Shown: positions 61,342 to 64,000 of the stretch, in pieces | How positions within the stretch are numbered: the stretch's first letter is position 1 | Layout: every line of letters starts with the position of its first letter | From: Ectothiorhodospiraceae bacterium BW-2 | Lineage (GTDB): Bacteria > Pseudomonadota > Gammaproteobacteria > Thiohalomonadales > Thiohalomonadaceae | Reading direction: 5' to 3' | NCBI GenBank assembly: GCA_008375315.1 | Contig: CP032507.1 | Location: 1 to 64,000, forward strand | Length of the DNA: 64,000 nt | Position numbers and translations under genes: made by a program | The notes under the pieces: model-generated | The model's database searches: none | Told to the model about the DNA's origin: nothing | Seen by the model: the letters and a program-made list of their open reading frames with translations, nothing else

Positions 61342-62088
61342 ATGACAAAACCACACTCACTCTGGTTATCCAGCTTCGCCATACTATTTTCAAGCGCCGT
61401 CATGGCCGCTGATGGCAAAGTTAACTGGGGCTATAGCGGCCACGGAGGCCCAGAGCATTGGGGAGCACTCTCTCCCGATTACGCCCTTTGCAGTAGCGGC
61501 AAAAACCAGTCACCGGTCAATCTTACCGGTATGGTAGAGGGGGAGCTGCCCCCCATCCACTTTAACTACCGCGCCGGTGGTGCCGAGATCATTAATAACG
61601 GCCACACCATTCAGATCAACTATCAGCCAGGTAGCGCCATCACCCTTGCCGAGCACACTTTTGAGCTAAAACAGTTCCACTTCCACACCCCAAGCGAAAA
61701 TAGCGTTGAAGGTTACCACTACCCCATGGAGGCTCACCTTGTTCACGCCGACAAAGAGGGCAATCTAGCAGTCATAGCCATTATGTACAAAGCCGGAGAG
61801 GTAAATCGGGAGCTACAAAAAGCGTGGCAACAGATGCCACTAGAGGCAGGAGGTGCCCAAACACTGGACGAAATGATCGATGCTAACCAACTACTACCCA
61901 AAGATCGCGACTACTACCGCTTTAATGGCTCACTGACCACGCCACCCTGCTCCGAAGGGGTCAACTGGCTGGTGATGAAAAAGTTAGACTCCGCCTCGCA
62001 GGCACAGCTCGATCAGTTCAGCCACACCATGCACCACGATAACAACCGTCCAATACAACCATTAAATGCCCGTCTGATCATTCAGTAA
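61342..62088 (+). CDS. Alpha-class carbonic anhydrase, secreted
   Basis: The 248-residue protein has a signal peptide (LWLSSFAILFSSAVMAADG) and the alpha-CA fold: HWGALSPDYALCSSGKNQSP with the first cysteine, the zinc histidines in FHFHTPSEN and EAHLVH, and the second half of the disulfide in TTPPCSEGVNWLVM. It interconverts CO2 and bicarbonate in the periplasm, useful for inorganic-carbon uptake or pH control. Residues of the proton network (Glu in EAHLVH, Thr in LTTPPCSEG) are kept. It is transcribed alone. Confidence 0.93.
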   Translation: MTKPHSLWLSSFAILFSSAVMAADGKVNWGYSGHGGPEHWGALSPDYALCSSGKNQSPVNLTGMVEGELPPIHFNYRAGGAEIINNGHTIQINYQPGSAITLAEHTFELKQFHFHTPSENSVEGYHYPMEAHLVHADKEGNLAVIAIMYKAGEVNRELQKAWQQMPLEAGGAQTLDEMIDANQLLPKDRDYYRFNGSLTTPPCSEGVNWLVMKKLDSASQAQLDQFSHTMHHDNNRPIQPLNARLIIQ

Positions 62089-62113
62089 CTAGCCGAAAAA
62101 GGATCGATCCCCT

Positions 62114-62130
62114 CCCCCCCCTAGGGGGGG
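62114..62130. terminator. Possible palindromic terminator (C8-TA-G7)
   Basis: CCCCCCCCTAGGGGGGG lies 26 bp after the carbonic anhydrase stop, before the convergent membrane-protein gene. It has no T-tract, and homopolymer counts are doubtful in this assembly, so a role as terminator is only suggested. Confidence 0.35.
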
Positions 62131-62156
62131 CAAGAGGCGCGTCAAAAGCCTAATCA

Positions 62157-62531
62157 TCAATAGTCCATTACCCATACCGATATCAACTTATAGGTTACCC
62201 AAACAGAGGCGATAGTGGAGACAACAAAAAAGAGGAGCAGTAAGCGACCCACCCCTCGGGTTATGCCCCTTTTTAGGCGTCGAAACCAGCCCCATTCGGC
62301 TGGAGCCGCATCGGGTATTGAGTGAAAGTAAGTTGTGAAGGCATACCCAATGAGTGACCAAAAAGCAACCAATATAGTAGGAATCTGAAACTGATATAGT
62401 CGATTGTCACTCGATATCACCATAAAAACAAAACCAAAAAAAGACAAAACGCCGGTTATCAAAAAAATATAATTATACTTTTTTGTTTGATGGCTTAGTT
62501 TTTTTATTACATCAATGTCAAATATCATCAT
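62157..62531 (-). CDS. Small membrane protein, unknown
   Basis: The 124-residue protein has three hydrophobic segments near residues 20-40, 50-68 and 95-115 (IFLITGVLSFFGFVFMVIS, PTILVAFWSLIGYAF and LLLLFFVVSTIASVWVTY) and short charged loops. I recognise no family. GC content is lower than in the genes around it, so it could be acquired. A short spacer separates it from the next gene in the same direction, so they may be co-transcribed. Confidence 0.6.
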   Translation of the reverse strand: MMIFDIDVIKKLSHQTKKYNYIFLITGVLSFFGFVFMVISSDNRLYQFQIPTILVAFWSLIGYAFTTYFHSIPDAAPAEWGWFRRLKRGITRGVGRLLLLFFVVSTIASVWVTYKLISVWVMDY

Positions 62532-62559
62532 GCAATGTATTTTTAACCTAAATCAACGG

Positions 62560-62850
62560 TTATATCCGCTCACCGTCATCGCTAAAATTGATCACCTGTA
62601 CCACTTGGTCTTCATCGGTAATTTCAGCGCTTTTCAAACTGCCATTCGGATAGTATTGATAACAATGACTTATTTCAACCTCACCATAGACCACTTTCTC
62701 GCACAGCACTAACTGCTCATTCGCATTATAGTGGGCACGAAAAAAAGTGTTACGGTGCTCGGTTGATTCGAGTGGGTTAACTAAATTCAATGGCAGCTTA
62801 ACCCCACTGTAAGAGGCAAAAAAACGAGTTTGTGGCGGTGTGTTCATCAC
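62560..62850 (-). CDS. Small soluble protein, DUF6156-like
   Basis: The 96-residue protein contains RFFASYSGVKLPLNLVNPLE, RNTFFRAHYN and KVVYGEVEISHCYQYYPNGS, a pattern I associate with DUF6156; this is from memory and unverified. Function is unknown. It is followed by the small membrane-protein gene on the same strand. Confidence 0.6.
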   Translation of the reverse strand: MMNTPPQTRFFASYSGVKLPLNLVNPLESTEHRNTFFRAHYNANEQLVLCEKVVYGEVEISHCYQYYPNGSLKSAEITDEDQVVQVINFSDDGERI

Positions 62851-62908
62851 TCTCCTCTCTCAATAAATTCTACTTTAGTCGTGCTGTCGATATATCTATT
62901 CAAAGTTA

Positions 62909-63142
62909 TCAATCATCCCGACTCTCCCGTCGCCGATAGGTTATCATCTTATCCAGTTTACGGGCAATGTAATCGCTATAGTCTGAACTATTGTCATACT
63001 CATACTCCAGCGCCAAATCGGCCAGCGTCTGCAAAGCATCACGCAGACGGGTAATTTCATCAAAACTTCTGCCACAAACGAGACAGTGTTCACCATCATC
63101 ACGACAGGCACTTTTGCCCTGACAGGGGATAAATTGACCCAT
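62909..63142 (-). CDS. Small cysteine-motif protein, unknown
   Basis: At 77 residues it has four cysteines, two in PCQGKSAC and two as HCLVCGRSF, plausibly a zinc site, followed by an acidic helical region (LADLALEYEYDNSSDYSDYI). Short N-terminal-Cys proteins of this kind are found beside metabolic genes in many proteobacteria, with no known role. It reads in the same direction as the two preceding small genes and could form a loose operon with them. Confidence 0.55.
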   Translation of the reverse strand: MGQFIPCQGKSACRDDGEHCLVCGRSFDEITRLRDALQTLADLALEYEYDNSSDYSDYIARKLDKMITYRRRESRDD

Positions 63143-63292
63143 ACTAACCCTTTTAATGACTCCCTAATTATAAACCGCCCCACTCTGCAAGTAGGGGTAT
63201 CAAAAATCAAACCAACATACGGCAATAACCAACTGCCCTACTCTAGCATACATTTCACCATTTTTGCGATTTTTGTAACAGCTCAAGAGGGG

Positions 63293-63313
63293 GACGAGAC
63301 GATGAACAAGGCC
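63293..63313. repeat. Solitary copy of the dispersed motif
   Basis: GACGAGACGATGAACAAGGC follows the stop of the YhaN-like gene by a few bases. No transposase-like gene is nearby, so it is a solo end or a tiny non-autonomous copy. Confidence 0.75.
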
Positions 63314-63318
63314 CACTG

Positions 63319-64000
63319 TTAACTGCTCTCTTTGTTGAGCTCATGTATAAAAACTCCCGCTTTCGCGTTAATGGTTCTTGCCAGTTCAATAACTCTGCTG
63401 TGATGGGTAAAAAGGAGAACCTGAGTCGTTGAGGCTAATTCGGCTAGAACCTCCAGACAGACGCGGGTACGGTTGTCATCAAAGCCAATGAGGATATCAT
63501 CAACGATAAACGGCATAGGTTCGCCTTTACTCAGATGCTGCTCAAGTGTGGCTAGGCGCAGGGAGAGATAGAGCTGATCCCGTGAACCATCGCTCATGCC
63601 ATCGATAGTAACCTCCTGGTCATCGGGGCGAATACCCAGCAAGATGGGATTGCTATTATCATCCAACTCGTCCCGCAGTCCCGCATAGGAACCTAAAGTC
63701 AGTCTGGAGAAGAGTTGACCCGCTCTGGCTAGAACCGGAGCCTGATTTGTCCTACGGTAGTTTTCGATTAACTGTTCGAGAATAAGTACGGCGGCCTGTA
63801 AACGAAGATACTGTTCACCATGCGAAGCGATGCTGGCAAGATGCTCCTTAGCCTCTTCCGAGGCATTAGCGGCTAGGGCGTTGCCATCTTTGGCCTCGAT
63901 CTCATTTTGCAGCGTCTGTCGCTGATCTCTTAACTTGTCCCGTCTGTCATGCAGCTCATTTAGCTCACCGGCGATCTGTTCAAGTTCACCCTCTATTGTA
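63319..64000 (-). CDS. YhaN-like SMC/Rad50-type ATPase (3' part)
   Basis: The frame is open from the window edge to 63319, ~226 codons. The end has a coiled-coil stretch (GELNELHDRRDKLRDQRQTL), then the ABC-type signature MSDGSRDQLYLSLRLA and Walker B PFIVDDILIGFDD with the H-loop TQVLLFTHHSRV. This matches the C-terminal half of YhaN/SbcC-like ATPases, large DNA-repair or nuclease-partner proteins. The N-terminal half, with Walker A, lies beyond the window. An in-frame ATG at 63666 is internal. Confidence 0.85.
   Translation of the reverse strand, partial: TIEGELEQIAGELNELHDRRDKLRDQRQTLQNEIEAKDGNALAANASEEAKEHLASIASHGEQYLRLQAAVLILEQLIENYRRTNQAPVLARAGQLFSRLTLGSYAGLRDELDDNSNPILLGIRPDDQEVTIDGMSDGSRDQLYLSLRLATLEQHLSKGEPMPFIVDDILIGFDDNRTRVCLEVLAELASTTQVLLFTHHSRVIELARTINAKAGVFIHELNKESS

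Overview
The window looks like a chromosome segment of a gammaproteobacterium of moderate GC. The evidence is the family content (RhlE-type DEAD helicase, NhaP2-type antiporter, ModABC, KfrA, a Pfa lipid synthase) and dense coding with short spacers. No rRNA or tRNA gene was recognised, so genus is not assigned. The genome carries many insertion elements and decayed genes.

Region 1 (1-8430) is accessory. A decayed DUF6399-type element sits between two inverted ~470-bp arms, each carrying the tail of an IS66-like transposase. The right arm cuts off cas1 after about 60 codons; cas2 and a 56-codon ORF remain upstream. A tandem AAA+ ATPase, a tyrosine recombinase and a divergent KfrA-like protein follow. 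This resembles an integrated plasmid or genomic island. Region 2 (8430-10530) is an IS607-type element (serine recombinase plus TnpB) that has entered a second, truncated copy of the DUF6399 element end.

Region 3 (10530-35811) is the main find. It is a Pfa-type polyunsaturated or secondary lipid synthase on the minus strand: pfaD (enoyl reductase), pfaA/pfa2 (KS-MAT-single ACP-KR-DH) and pfaC/pfa3 (KS-CLF-AT-four FabA-type hotdogs-PKS-type DH-acyltransferase). Order and fused acyltransferase recall myxobacterial pfa1-pfa2-pfa3. Both megasynthases are split into reading-frame segments, and nearly every junction lies in a C/G homopolymer one base too short, so sequencing error is the leading explanation. 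Opposite strand: two paralogous DUF5692-like membrane proteins (one cut by a 2084-bp IS that leaves a TTGA duplication), a patatin phospholipase with two cyclic-nucleotide-binding-like domains, an MsbA-like ABC exporter and an SDR oxidoreductase. Together they could make, remodel and move an unusual lipid.

Region 4 (35941-49500) is mostly housekeeping: RecD2, RhlE, a frameshifted PncC/CinA, GNAT, PilZ protein, chemoreceptor, PH-domain protein, a secreted coiled-coil protein and modABC, with DUF423 and extradiol-dioxygenase remnants. Region 5 (49573-53943) has four tandem copies of a membrane-anchored coiled-coil gene that differ by whole 7-residue repeats, then an IS4-like element with 11-bp ends and an 8-bp duplication inserted in the flank of the array.

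Region 6 (54183-64000) holds a periplasmic TlpA/unknown/rhodanese operon, an NhaP2-like antiporter, a coiled-coil protein with a putative winged helix, a methyltransferase, a P-loop kinase, a protein N-terminal glutamine amidohydrolase homologue, an alpha-carbonic anhydrase, small unknown genes and the 3' part of a YhaN-like ATPase. A ~20-bp motif (GACGAAACGATGAACAAGGC and variants) recurs about ten times and forms the ends of the DUF6399 element.
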